NCBI GenBank assembly: GCA_963731615.1
Contig: CAVSWD010000001.1
Span: 124,001-188,000 of the forward strand
Direction: 5' to 3'
DNA from: Gaiellasilicea sp963731615
GTDB taxonomy: Bacteria > Actinomycetota > Thermoleophilia > Gaiellales > Gaiellaceae
Length of the DNA stretch: 64,000 bases
Shown: in pieces, positions 1-9,687 of the stretch
Layout of the letters: each line of letters starts with the position of its first letter
Position numbering within the stretch: the first letter of the stretch is position 1
Made by a program: the position numbers and the translations under genes
The notes under the pieces: model-generated
Database searches by the model: none
Told to the model about the DNA's origin: nothing
The model's input: the letters and a program-made list of their open reading frames with translations, nothing else

Positions 1-1420
1 CTCGAGCTCGATCGGGCCTTTCATCTGGCCGGATGCGAGCGCTTCCCGCTTCAGCTCGACGATCGCGTCCTGGATCGCCGGTGTGCGGACGTCGTCGGCC
101 TGGATCGCGATGACGGCCGGGTCGTTGCCGCCCGGGAAGGCCGCGTCGAACTTCTTCAGCGGCTCGATCTCCGGGATCGAGATGTCGTCGACGCCCGTGG
201 TGGCCGTGTTCAGCGACAGCGCGGGCACGGCCAGCGCGACCAGGACGGCGCCGGCTGCGACAGCCGAGACGACCGGGCGGCGGAGGACACGATCGAGGAT
301 CGCGCCCCAGAAGCGACTCTCGCCGTTCTTGCTGCGGAGCCGGCCCAGGAACGGGATCGCGACCCTTCTCGACCTTGTCTCCGAGCCTGCCGAGCAGGGC
401 GGGCAGGACGGTGAGCGAGCCGATCATCGCGACGGCGACGACCATCATCGTGCCGATCGAGAAGGACATGAACGTCTTGTCGCCGGAGAGGAACATGCCG
501 GCCATCGCGATCAGGACGGTGACGCCCGAGATCAGGACGGCGCGGCCGGAGGTGGCTGCGGCGGCCTCGAGGGCGGCGTGCTCGCTGCGTCCGGCGGCCC
601 GCTCCTCGCGCTCGCGGCGGAGATAGAAGAGCGAGTAGTCGATTCCGACGGCGAGACCGATCAGGAGGATGACCTCGGCGATCTGCTCGTCGACGGCGAT
701 GAACTGGCTCGGCAGCGCGATCAGGGCCGTCGTCGCCATGACCGCGGTGATCGCCAGCAACAGCGGGATCAGAGCCGCGACCGCGGAACCGAAGACGAAC
801 AGCAGGATCACGAGCGTCAGCGGAATCGCGATCAGGCCGGCCGTCTTCAGCATGTTGTTGAAGGCAGCGTCGGTCGCCTTCGTCGTGGTGACGCTACCGA
901 GCTGGTTGACCTCGAAGCCCGGATGCTTCGGCGGCGGTCTTGTCGACTGCGGCCTCGAGCTTGTCGATGTACGCGATCGCTTCCTCGTAGGTCGCCGACT
1001 TGGGGCTGGTACTGGACCATCGCCGAGTGACGGTCGTCGAGACGAGATCGGCGTGACCGGCGTCGAGCGGCGTGTCGAGCTTCCGCACCTGCGGGAAGCC
1101 GCTCGACCGTCTTGGCGACGTCCTCGATCGCGGCCTTGAAGGCCGGATCGTCGGCCGTGAGCGTCTTCGACTGGATCAGGACGATCTCGCCCTGCTCGTC
1201 GGCCGCGTTGCGGAAAGCCGGATTCGATGATCTCGGTCGCGGTCGCGGCCTCGCCGACGGCGAGGTCGTCCGTCTCCAGGTACTTCGTGCCGACCTGGCC
1301 GCCGATGACGACGGAAGCGACGACGAACGCGACCCAGCCGAAGACGGCGGTCTTCCAGTGGTTCGCGCTCCAGCGACCCATGCGGGCCGCGAGGTTGTTG
1401 CTGTGCTTCAGAGGTGACAT
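1..1420 (-). pseudogene. MMPL/RND-family transporter, frameshifted and cut by the window edge
   Basis: Reading leftwards from an ATG at 1420 (AAAGGA-type ribosome site upstream), the frame opens with an N-terminal membrane anchor and then continues only if single-base shifts are allowed near 1215, 1097, 1030, 1005 and 945, and again near 360. The pieces in order give an extracellular domain and then a run of hydrophobic helices with the family pattern around GIDYSLF and RRERE (about 600-680). These are typical of MMPL proton-driven exporters of lipids or drugs in the inner membrane. The C-terminus lies beyond base 1. Several shifts fall at short homopolymers (AAA, GGG, CCCC) and the protein is well conserved between them, so sequencing indels are more likely than true decay. 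Confidence 0.75.
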
Positions 1421-1463
1421 GGCGTGCGGTTCCTTTCGGGTTCCTGCGGGGCGGGTGGTGGTT

Positions 1464-2255
1464 CTAGGCTGCCCTGGCCTGGGACGGCGCGGAATGCGGC
1501 GTCCAGGCCTCTTGACGTGCGGGCAGCCGCACCGGTGTGACGGCGGGTGCCTGCAGCCGGGAGGCGACGAGCCAGCCGGCTGCGACGACGAGACCGCCTG
1601 CGACCGCGTCAAAGAGGAAGTGGTTGCCGGTGCCGACGATGATCAGCAGCATCAGCCCGGGGTACGCCGCGCCGAGCCAGCGAAGCCACCGGTACGGGGC
1701 GAGCTGTGCGAGCGCGACGCCGACGATCAGGGCGTAGCCGAAATGGAGGCTCGGCACGGCCGCGATCGGGTTGTAGAAGCTGCCGAGCAGGTCGGAGCTG
1801 AGGTCGAGACCGGTGTTCTTCGTGACCGTGTCCGCGAAGCCCATGTTCGCGAGCCGGGGCGGCGCGGCCGGATAGAGGACGTAGCCGACGAGCGCCAGCG
1901 CGGTGCTGACGATCAGCGTCGAGCGGAGGAACGGAAACGCATGCGGGCGCCGTCGGTGCACCCAGACGAGGACGGCGGCGGTGCCCGCGAAATGGAGGAG
2001 GACGTAGAGGAATCCGAGCAACGCCGGGACGCCGGCGACCGAGCTGACCAGGTTCTGGACGTCGCGCTCGACAAAGAGATTGAGGCGGCGCTCGAGCGCG
2101 ACGATGTCAGCGGTGTGCGCTCGTGCAGCCGCCCAGTCCTCGCCGCCGAAGCCGCGGACGAGCTCGTAGGCGCCGTACAGGGCGGCCAGCGCTGCGAGCT
2201 CGATCCGGCCGGGGTAGGGCCGGCCGGCCAGTCTGCGGATGCGATCGAAGGACAT
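1464..2255 (-). CDS. PAP2-superfamily membrane phosphatase / inositol-phosphotransferase-like protein
   Basis: A 263-residue integral membrane protein with about six hydrophobic segments. It carries the PAP2 catalytic signature: PSLH at residues 168-171 followed by H212 and D216 in GTGNHFLFD. The layout matches the PAP2_3 (aureobasidin-resistance-like) subgroup, whose members act on lipid-linked phosphates or transfer inositol phosphate at the membrane. Substrate cannot be told from sequence. It sits 44 bp downstream of the start of the MMPL gene on the same strand, so the two could be co-transcribed, with this gene first. The ATG at 2255 is the only good start before the membrane region. Confidence 0.85.
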   Translation of the reverse strand: MSFDRIRRLAGRPYPGRIELAALAALYGAYELVRGFGGEDWAAARAHTADIVALERRLNLFVERDVQNLVSSVAGVPALLGFLYVLLHFAGTAAVLVWVHRRRPHAFPFLRSTLIVSTALALVGYVLYPAAPPRLANMGFADTVTKNTGLDLSSDLLGSFYNPIAAVPSLHFGYALIVGVALAQLAPYRWLRWLGAAYPGLMLLIIVGTGNHFLFDAVAGGLVVAAGWLVASRLQAPAVTPVRLPARQEAWTPHSAPSQARAA

Positions 2256-2512
2256 GGCTGCAGCCTCTCAGCGCCTCGACCGCGGAACGATGCGGGCTGC
2301 CAGCGTCTGCAGGTGCGGATAGCCGTACACGTCTCAGAGGTTCCGGCCGTCGACCCGAGCGGTATCCGGGATCACCCCTGGCCGACCCTGGTTTCCCGGA
2401 GATTTGACACGACCGGAACGGCCATGCGTCGAAGGAGCCGGGATCCCGGTCGACGTCCGCGTGCCTGCCGCGGTCGCGGAGGCCGACGTTGTGCTCCACG
2501 TCACGGATCAGC
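2256..2512. other. Intergenic stretch with no supported gene
   Basis: No frame on either strand here has a ribosome site or a recognisable protein. It separates the PAP2 gene from the cyclase-receiver-LuxR gene, both on the minus strand, and probably holds the PAP2 promoter. Confidence 0.5.
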
Positions 2513-3709
2513 TCAGCTGCGGAGCAGCGCGAGCACTGCGAGCACGCGGCGGTGATCCTCCGCCGTCGCGGGCAGCCGGAGCTTGACGAAGATGCTCGTG
2601 ACGTGCTTCTCGACTGCCCGGAGCGTGACGAAGAGACGCTCCGCGATCGCCTGGTTCGAGCGGCCCTCGGCCATCAGCTCGAGCACCTCGCGCTCCCGCG
2701 GCGAGAGCTCGTCGACGGGATCGTCGCGCCGGTGCCTCCCGACGAGCTCGCTGACGACGGCCGGATCCAGAGCGGAGCCGCCCTCGGCGACGCGGCGAAC
2801 CGCGGCGGAGAACTCGGCCAGGTCGGCGACCCGGTCCTTCAGCAGGTAGCCGACTCCTTCGGCGCTGTCGGAGAGGAGCTCCATCGCGTATCCCGGCTCG
2901 ACGTACTGCGAGAGGACGAGCACGCCGGTGTCGGAGTGGCGTTCGCGAATCTCCTTCGCCGCGCGCAGTCCCTCGTCTGTCTGCGTCGGCGGCATGCGGA
3001 TGTCGACGACGGCGACGTCCGGTTTGTGCATCGCGACGTGGCGGAGCAGGTCCTCCGCGTTCCCTGACTGTGCGGCAACGTCGAAGCCCGCGTCCTCGAG
3101 CAGGCGGGCGATCCCTTCGCGCAGGAGCACCGAGTCGTCGGCGAGGACGACTCGAACCGGTGTCGCGCCGGGTCGCGCGCGCAGCTGTGGGAAGTCGCCG
3201 CTGCTGCCCTCCTCGTCGAGCTGGAAGATCCGCTCCGGCTCGGGGAGGTCCGGTAGCGACCACAAGCCGAGGTCGCGCAGCGTCCGCCCGGGGCTCAGCG
3301 CGGTGGCGGCGGCTTCGGAGGTGACGATCTGGCCCCCGTGGCCGGCCGAGGCGATCCGGTAGGCGCGGTGAACGTCGACGCCGACGTAGCCGTCCTCGTT
3401 CAGCGCGGCCGTGCCCGTGTGGAAGCCGATGCGGACGCGAACGGCGGTGGGCCAGGAGTGGGCGCCGAGCCGGCGCTGCGCATCGCCCGCGGCGTCGGCG
3501 GCAGCCTGGGTGGAGGCGAAGGCGGCGAAGAGCTCGTCGCCGCGGGAGTCGACCTCGTGGCCGCCTGCGTCGGCGACGGCGGCGCGGAGCAGGCGGCGGA
3601 TGTCGGCGAGCACGTCCTGCCAGCGGTCGTCGAGGTCGCGTGCGAGGCGGGTCGAGCCCTCGACGTCGGCGAACAGGAAGGTGACGGTTCCGGTCGGGAG
3701 CGAGCTCAC
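2513..3709 (-). CDS. Class III nucleotide cyclase fused to a NarL-type response regulator
   Basis: A 398-residue protein if started at the GTG at 3709; the frame is open further upstream, but that part runs into the next gene and looks non-coding. Residues about 5-165 are a class III adenylate/guanylate cyclase domain (metal-binding Asp in FADVEGST, second Asp in SRGDELF). Residues about 195-310 are a receiver domain with phospho-acceptor Asp in VVDIRMPP. Residues about 330-395 are a LuxR/NarL helix-turn-helix (LSPREREVLELMAEG). All three domains look intact. The order cyclase-receiver-HTH suggests one polypeptide linking a cyclic nucleotide signal with phospho-relay control of transcription. 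The kinase at 4078-6929 is an obvious candidate partner. Confidence 0.85.
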   Translation of the reverse strand: MSSLPTGTVTFLFADVEGSTRLARDLDDRWQDVLADIRRLLRAAVADAGGHEVDSRGDELFAAFASTQAAADAAGDAQRRLGAHSWPTAVRVRIGFHTGTAALNEDGYVGVDVHRAYRIASAGHGGQIVTSEAAATALSPGRTLRDLGLWSLPDLPEPERIFQLDEEGSSGDFPQLRARPGATPVRVVLADDSVLLREGIARLLEDAGFDVAAQSGNAEDLLRHVAMHKPDVAVVDIRMPPTQTDEGLRAAKEIRERHSDTGVLVLSQYVEPGYAMELLSDSAEGVGYLLKDRVADLAEFSAAVRRVAEGGSALDPAVVSELVGRHRRDDPVDELSPREREVLELMAEGRSNQAIAERLFVTLRAVEKHVTSIFVKLRLPATAEDHRRVLAVLALLRS

Positions 3710-3747
3710 GACCGTCAGTCTAGGACTGTTGGCGCATGCCAATCCTC

Positions 3748-3975
3748 CTAGGCTGCGACGTCCAGAAGCTCGGGGCTGCGGCGCGCCGCATAGGCGAACG
3801 GGTGGTAGAAGGCATCGAGGGCGCGTGCGGGCTCGACCTGGAGCTCGAACGACGCGTCGCTCGCGAGGTGGAGTACTTCGACCGAGACGGTGCCGTCCTC
3901 GGGTGACCACCAGAGCATGACGTCGATGCCGTCCGCTCTGCGGTGGGCCAGATCGGTTCTGTGGCCTGCGAACAT
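3748..3975 (-). CDS. Small conserved hypothetical protein (75 aa)
   Basis: The start is fixed by a strong AGGAGG site six bases before the ATG at 3975; upstream in-frame ATGs lack one. The 75-residue product is acidic and soluble, with a core IDVMLWW...VSVEVLH and an ALDAFYHPFAYA tail. That pattern resembles a short uncharacterised protein seen repeatedly in actinobacteria of this type. No known domain. It lies between the kinase gene and the cyclase-regulator gene on the same strand and may be transcribed with them. Confidence 0.65.
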   Translation of the reverse strand: MFAGHRTDLAHRRADGIDVMLWWSPEDGTVSVEVLHLASDASFELQVEPARALDAFYHPFAYAARRSPELLDVAA

Positions 3976-3980
3976 GGTGT

Positions 3981-3986
3981 CCTCCT
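3981..3986 (-). promoter_or_regulatory. Shine-Dalgarno site AGGAGG deciding a start
   Basis: Perfect AGGAGG on the minus strand, ending five bases before the ATG at 3975. It selects this ATG over two upstream in-frame ATGs for the small protein. Confidence 0.6.
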
Positions 3987-4077
3987 GGGCTGCGGTGGCT
4001 GAGTTCATGACTGCACCCTCCCAGGCTGCGCCAGCCGCTCCCATGCGGCAGGCAGGCGTCTCGAGGTGCGGCCAGCC

Positions 4078-6929
4078 CTACCGGTGAGGGTCGGGTTCCA
4101 GCGGGATCTCCGCGCGCACTCGCGTGCCACCCCCGGGTGGGCTGTCGACGGTGAGCTTCCCAGCCAGGGCCTCGACTCGGTCTGCGAGACCACGGAGGCC
4201 CGAGCCGCCGTCGGGATCGGCGCCGCCGACCCCGTCGTCTGACACTTCCACGGCGACGCGGCCGTTCTCACGGCCGACACCGACGCGCACCGATGTCGCC
4301 TGCGCGTACTTCGTCACGTTCGCGAGCGACTCGGCGATCACGTAGTACGCGGCCGCCTCGACCGCGCTCGGGAGGCCTTCCTCGCACTGCTCGAGGTCGA
4401 TCGGAACGGGCGAGCGCGACGCCAGCGCCTCGACGGCGGCGGTGAGCCCGCGGTCGGTGAGCACAGCAGGATGGATCCCGCGCGCGAGCTCACGGAGGTC
4501 GTCCAGAGCCGCCGCCAGCTCCTCCCGCGAGCCCTCGATGATCGCCTCCGCGCCGGCGGGGTCGGTGTCGAGCTTCGACTGGGCGAGCCGGAGCGAGAGG
4601 GAGAGAGCCACCAGCCGCTGCTGCGCGCCGTCGTGGAGGTTCCGCTCCAGGCGCTGCCGTGCTTCGTCTCCGGCCTTGACGATCCGGGCCCGCGAGGCGC
4701 GCAGCTCCTCCTCCTGCCGCTTGCGGTCGGTGATGTCCGCGAACAGCGCCATGTGGCTCAGCACCTTGCCGGAGGGACCCCGGATCGGCGCGGCGGAGAT
4801 CTCGACGTCGATGGTCGCGCCGTCCTTGCGGATTCGCTTGCTCTCGACCCCCGTGTAGACCTCGCCCGCACGAACGCGGCGGAAGAGATCGCGGAGCTCC
4901 TCGGAGCGTCCCGGGGGCTGATGCTTCGCGAAGCCACCGACCACCTCGTCGGCGGTCCAGCCGAAGATCCGCTCCGCGGCGGGGTTCCAGCGTGTGATCC
5001 GGTCGTCGAGGGCGTATTCGACGATCGCGACGGGCGAGGCCTGGATCGCAGCCCGTAGCCGCTCCTCGCTCGAACGCAGCTCGGCCTCGCGCCGTTCGCG
5101 CTCGGTGACGTCGACCCCGCACACGAGGACGAGATCCGCTCCGGTCACGTCGACGATCGGTGTCGCCATCCACGCGACTGCAAGCTCGCGCCCGTCGCGG
5201 GCACGCCAGATCGAGACGCGCTCGGCCGGCTCGACCCGGTTGAAGGCCGAGGCGATCCCGACCCGCGCGAAGTAGTCGTCCTCGGGCCGGAAGAGCTCCA
5301 GGAAGTTCCGGCCGCGCATCTCGTCCTCCGACCAGCCCATCGCCTGCTCGAAGCCCTTGTTGACGGCATTGCCGACCACTGTCGCCTCTTCGTTGACGAC
5401 GATGAGGAGACTCGGCGTCGCGTCGGCGATCTTCCGGAGGAGGTCACGCTCGCGCCCGAGCTCGAGCTCGCGCTGCTTGCGCTCCGTCACGTCGAGGCCG
5501 CCGCAGATGACGTTGCGGACGTTGTCGTGCTCGTCCCGAAGCGGCGCGGTCGACCACGCGATCGTTCGTTCCTCGCCGAGCTTGTTCACGAACGTGTGCT
5601 CGAAGGCAACCGAGTTGTGGAACGGTGCGGCAGCCTCGAACCTGAGTCGTGACTCGTCCCGCTCCTCCGGCGCGACGAAGACGTCCCAAAACGCCTGCCA
5701 GCGCACCTCCTCGGCGTCGGCGTAGCCGCTGGCACGCACCGACGCGAGGTTCAGGTTCGCGATCCGGCCGTCTCGGTCGAGCGAGCAGAGCAGGGATGGG
5801 GAGGTGTCGACGGTCGTCTCCAGGAACGCGATCTGCGCGCGCAGCTTTGCCTGGAGCCGCTCGTTGTCGAGCCAGAGACCGGCTGCTGCGGAGATCGCAC
5901 CGACGAGCTCGGGCTCGTCGGCCAGCATCGGATCGTGGATGAGTGCCGCGGTCGGCCGCCCCGCGTGCTCGACGAACGTGACGTGCCGGCTGCCGTCTCC
6001 TTCCTCGAGCGGCTTCCCGTCGGCCGAGACGTAGCGGCCGGGGTCGGGCAGCCAGTAGGCGACGTCGAGCGTCGGGTCGTTCAGGGCTCGCCGGAGCGCA
6101 TCGCGAAGCGCGGCGCCGCGACCGAGCTCGAGCAGGAGGTCGCCCACTCCTGAGCGGGCGAGCCGGCTGCGGAGCACGCCGGCGAGAAACGCGATCGGCA
6201 CCATCGCGAACGCGACGAGGAAGACGTAGTAGAACGGCTCGTCCGCGCCCTCCGAGACGGCGCCGGCGATCAGCTGGAGGAGAAGCACGACCAGCACGAG
6301 CGCCCCGGTGCCGAGCACCGGGCCGAGCGCACGGCGGAGGGCACCCTGGGCGCGCCTGAAGCGCGTCACGACGATGACGAACACCGTGAGGACGAGCGCC
6401 AGCGCCAGGATGCCGACGACGGCACCGACGATCGAGGCGGCGCTGTCGCTGTCCGTGACCGCGATCGTGCTCAGGCAGTCGGCGCAGTCGGGGTCCGGCT
6501 GCTCCTCGACCAGGAGCTGGGCGGCACTGCCGACGAAGACGAGAGCGTACGTGCGCTACGACGAGGAACAGGTCTCGCCGGCCTTGGAGCCGTCCGGACG
6601 GGAACGCGAGCAGCAGATGAACGAACGCGCCGAGCGCGAAGGCTGTTCACGAGGACGCCGATCGTGAAGATCCAGTCGTTGCTCGACATCGTCAGCGCGC
6701 CCAGGAACCAGAGGTAGGCGACCGCGACGAGCAGGACTCCGGTGCGGTTGTCGGGCCGCCGCCAGAGCGCGATCACGCCCGAGGCGAGGAATGACAGGCC
6801 GACGGTGAGCGCCAGCGCCAGGAACGCGCCCTTGTTCTGTTCGTGGTCGCTCGTGAGGACGAGCGCGGTGCCGACCGCGGCGAGGACGAGACCTCCGGCC
6901 GCCAGGGGGACGAGCGTGCGGGTTCTCAT
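4078..6929 (-). CDS. Membrane PAS-domain sensor histidine kinase (HisKA_3/NarX type), frameshifted near its N-terminus
   Basis: The start ATG at 6929 overlaps the receiver gene's stop as ATGA. The first 90 or so residues hold hydrophobic helices; the frame then shifts near 6650 and again near 6550 before running clean to 4078. After further membrane helices and a GAF-like stretch come three PAS domains and a HisKA_3 dimerisation domain with His in ERNLHDGAQQ. The end is an HATPase_c domain (AESLANVTKYA, DDGVGG, GSGLRGL). Such kinases phosphorylate NarL-type receivers. Likely partners are the receiver-only protein just upstream and the cyclase-receiver-LuxR protein downstream. Because the protein reads sensibly across both shifts, they are probably sequence errors. 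Confidence 0.82.
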
Positions 6930-7279
6930 CCGAGCAGGTCGGACAGGGCCGGGCCGCTCAGCTCCGCTTTCGCGATGAAGCCACGGGCACCGCTCTGCTC
7001 GATCAGCCCGCCGTAGTCGCACGCGTCCCGGCTCGAAACGAGGACGACGGCCGGAGGGCCGCCGTTCAGGCCGAGGGCCCGGCAGACGGAGAAGCCGTCC
7101 ATGTCGGGCAGCTGCACGTCGAGGAGGAGCACGTCCGGGTTGAGGTCGTGCATCGCCGCCATCGCGGCCTTGCCGTCCTCGGCCTCGCCGACCACCTGAA
7201 ATCCCTCCGCTTCGAGGATTGCACGCGCTGAGGCGCGGAAGCTCGGGTGGTCGTCGGCGATGACTACGGTCTTGGGCAC
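6926..7279 (-). CDS. Single-domain response regulator (receiver only)
   Basis: A 117-residue CheY-like receiver: acidic pocket ADD near residue 8-10, phospho-acceptor Asp in LLLDVQLPDMDG at about residue 55, and Lys near the C-terminus (FIAKAEL). No output domain follows. Its stop overlaps the histidine kinase start by 4 bp, so the pair is translationally coupled. It may act as a phosphate sink or relay between the kinase and the LuxR-type fusion protein 3 kb downstream; that role is inferred. Confidence 0.85.
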   Translation of the reverse strand: MPKTVVIADDHPSFRASARAILEAEGFQVVGEAEDGKAAMAAMHDLNPDVLLLDVQLPDMDGFSVCRALGLNGGPPAVVLVSSRDACDYGGLIEQSGARGFIAKAELSGPALSDLLG

Positions 7280-7312
7280 AGGCGTATCGTGGCAGAAGCC
7301 CTGCCGGGTGTC

Positions 7313-7330
7313 AGTACGGGCAACCGTACT
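7313..7330. promoter_or_regulatory. Inverted repeat in a divergent promoter region (candidate operator)
   Basis: Perfect 7-bp arms AGTACGG and CCGTACT separated by GCAA, lying between the divergent receiver gene (starts 7279) and gabT (starts 7387). Length and spacing suit a dimeric regulator such as a NarL-family protein. Binding is not shown; it could also be a transcript hairpin. Confidence 0.35.
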
Positions 7331-7386
7331 TCTGCGAAAGCGGCTTTCGATTGCGCTCGGGGCCGCACGCGGGAGAGAATCGCTGC

Positions 7387-8664
7387 ATGTCTCTCCGCGA
7401 GCAAGCGGCCGCCGACGAGCTCCTCGCGGCCCGGGAGCGCTACGTCGCCCGCGGCGTGGCGACGCCGAAGCTCGTCGTCGTGCGCGCCGAGGGCGCTCAG
7501 GTCGAGGCGGCCGACGGGACGACCTACCTGGACTTCGCGGGCGGCATCGCCTGCCAGAACACGGGTCACGGGTTCGCGCCCGTGGTTGCCGCGATCCACG
7601 AGCAGGTCGACCGCTTCCTGCACCAGTGCTTCATGGTCGGCACCTACGAGCCGTACGTCGCGGTCTGCCGCCGGCTCGCCGAGCTCTCGCCCTGCGCAGG
7701 CTCGGAGCAGAAGTCGATCCTCGTCAACAGCGGCGCCGAGGCGATCGAGAACGCGGTCAAGATCGCGCGCGCAGCGACGGGCCGCGCCGGCGTCGTCGTC
7801 TTCGAGAACGGCTTCCACGGCCGCACCCTGCTGACGATGGCGATGACGAGCAAGGTGCGCCCGTACAAGGCGGGGTTCGGCCCGTTCCCGGGCGAGGTCT
7901 ACCGCGCCGCCGCTCCCTACCCGTACCGCGGCGTCGACTCCGACGCGGCGATCGCCTCGCTCGAGCACCTGTTCAAGAGCGAGGTCGAGGCGGAGTCGGT
8001 GGCCTGCGTCGTGCTCGAGACCGTTCAGGGCGAGGGCGGTTTCATCCCGATGCCGCCCGACTATCCCGCTCGGCTGGCCGGGCTCTGCGCGCGCCACGGC
8101 ATCCTCTACGTCGCGGACGAGGTGCAGTCGGGCGTGGGGCGGACCGGGCCGGTGTGGGCGATCGAGCACTACGACGGCGTTCGGCCCGACCTGCTGGTCT
8201 CCGGCAAGTCGCTCGGGGGCGGGCTGCCGCTGGCCGCCGTCACCGGCCGCGCCGAGGTCATGGACGCGCCCGGCCCGGGCGGGCTCGGCGGCACCTTCGG
8301 CGGCAATCCCGTCGCGTGTGCCGCAGCCGCCGTTGTGCTGGACACGGTCGCCGATCCGGAGTTCCGGACCCGGGCAGACCAGCTGGGTGAGACCCTGCGC
8401 GCGCGCCTCGATGAGATCGCGGCGCGCCACGAGCAGATCGGCGAGGTGCGAGGGCTCGGGCCGATGCTCGCGCTCGAGCTGCGCGAGCGGAGCCCCGACC
8501 TCGCGCAGGCCGTCACGGCGGCGGCCTTCGAACGCGGCCTTCTCCTGCTGGCCTGCGGGCTCTACGGCAACGTCCTGCGCCTGCTGCCGCCGCTGACCGT
8601 CACCGATGCGGAGCTCGAGCATGGACTCGACCTGCTCGAGGAGTCGCTTGCCGCCGCAAAGTGA
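7387..8664 (+). CDS. gabT: 4-aminobutyrate (GABA) aminotransferase-like class III aminotransferase
   Basis: A 425-residue PLP enzyme starting at MSLREQ; an ATG 36 bases upstream is also in frame but adds no conserved sequence. Class III markers are NSGAEAIENAVK (PLP phosphate loop), the Asp of YVADEVQSG that pairs with the PLP ring nitrogen, and the Schiff-base Lys in LVSGKSLGGG. GTFGGNP is present near residue 300. GabT converts GABA to succinate semialdehyde using 2-oxoglutarate. It is the first gene of an operon with a polyamine-type ABC importer, which fits a putrescine/GABA catabolic unit. The following gene begins before this one's stop. Confidence 0.85.
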   Translation: MSLREQAAADELLAARERYVARGVATPKLVVVRAEGAQVEAADGTTYLDFAGGIACQNTGHGFAPVVAAIHEQVDRFLHQCFMVGTYEPYVAVCRRLAELSPCAGSEQKSILVNSGAEAIENAVKIARAATGRAGVVVFENGFHGRTLLTMAMTSKVRPYKAGFGPFPGEVYRAAAPYPYRGVDSDAAIASLEHLFKSEVEAESVACVVLETVQGEGGFIPMPPDYPARLAGLCARHGILYVADEVQSGVGRTGPVWAIEHYDGVRPDLLVSGKSLGGGLPLAAVTGRAEVMDAPGPGGLGGTFGGNPVACAAAAVVLDTVADPEFRTRADQLGETLRARLDEIAARHEQIGEVRGLGPMLALELRERSPDLAQAVTAAAFERGLLLLACGLYGNVLRLLPPLTVTDAELEHGLDLLEESLAAAK

Positions 8665-9685
8665 CGCCGAGATCGACATTCGCCTGGCCGGCCTGCGCAA
8701 GCGTTACGGCGACGTGACCGCCGTCGACGGGATCGATCTCGAGATCGGTCGCGGCGAGTTCTTCACGATGCTCGGTCCGTCGGGCTCGGGCAAGACGACG
8801 ACCCTCCGCGTGATCGCCGGGTTCGAGCGGCCGGATGAAGGCACGGTCGAGCTCCGCGGCAAGGACGTGTCGCGACTCCCCCCGTACGCGCGCGACGTCA
8901 ACACGGTCTTCCAGGACTACGCTCTCTTCCCGCACATGACCGTGCAGGAAAACGTCGAGTACGGGCTGCGCGTAAAAAAGGTGCCGCGAGCCGAGCGCCG
9001 GCGCCGCGCCGAGGAGGTCCTGGCACTCGTGCGGCTGGAAGGGTTCGGGAACCGGAAGCCGGCACAGCTCTCGGGCGGACAGCGACAACGCGTCGCGCTC
9101 GCCCGTGCGCTCGTGAACCGGCCTCAGGCCCTGCTGCTCGACGAGCCGCTCGGCGCCCTCGATCTCAAGCTCCGCCAGCAGCTCCAGATCGAGCTGAAGG
9201 GGATTCAGCAGGAACTCGGGATCACGTTCGTCTACGTGACGCACGATCAGGAGGAGGCGCTGACGATGAGCGACCGCCTCGCAGTGTTCAACGACGGCAA
9301 GATCGAGCAGATCGGGTCGCCGGCCGAGGTGTACGAGCAGCCGGCGAGCGAGTTCATCGCCGGCTTCGTGGGCGTCTCGAACGTGCTCGAGCGAGCCGGC
9401 CGCCGCTTTACAGTGCGGCCGGAGAAGATCCGCCTGCTCGGCGAAGGCGAGCACTCGGAGCAGGGTGTCAACGTGGAGGAGGGCCGGATTCGCGACGTCG
9501 TGTACGTCGGCTCGGTGACGCGCTTCCACGTCGAGCTGGACGCCGGCGGAGAGTTGACCGTAGTGAGCCAGAACCTCGAGAGTGGGTCGAGCGAGGCACT
9601 GGAAAGGCAGGGAAGCAGGGTCCGGCTCGTATGGCGGCCGGAGCACGTGTTCGTAATCCAGACCGGGTCGAACGGAGGAAAGTGA
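8621..9685 (+). CDS. potA: Spermidine/putrescine-type ABC importer, ATP-binding subunit
   Basis: ATPase with Walker A GPSGSGKTT, Q-loop FQDYALFPH, signature LSGGQRQR, Walker B LLLDEP and H-loop VTHDQEEA, followed by a C-terminal TOBE-like domain. The start is uncertain: ATG 8621 or TTG 8648, both inside the end of gabT. The conserved domain only begins around 8670. With the next three genes it forms a complete four-part PotADBC-type importer for polyamines or a related cation. Confidence 0.88.
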   Translation: MDSTCSRSRLPPQSDAEIDIRLAGLRKRYGDVTAVDGIDLEIGRGEFFTMLGPSGSGKTTTLRVIAGFERPDEGTVELRGKDVSRLPPYARDVNTVFQDYALFPHMTVQENVEYGLRVKKVPRAERRRRAEEVLALVRLEGFGNRKPAQLSGGQRQRVALARALVNRPQALLLDEPLGALDLKLRQQLQIELKGIQQELGITFVYVTHDQEEALTMSDRLAVFNDGKIEQIGSPAEVYEQPASEFIAGFVGVSNVLERAGRRFTVRPEKIRLLGEGEHSEQGVNVEEGRIRDVVYVGSVTRFHVELDAGGELTVVSQNLESGSSEALERQGSRVRLVWRPEHVFVIQTGSNGGK

Positions 9686-9687
9686 CG

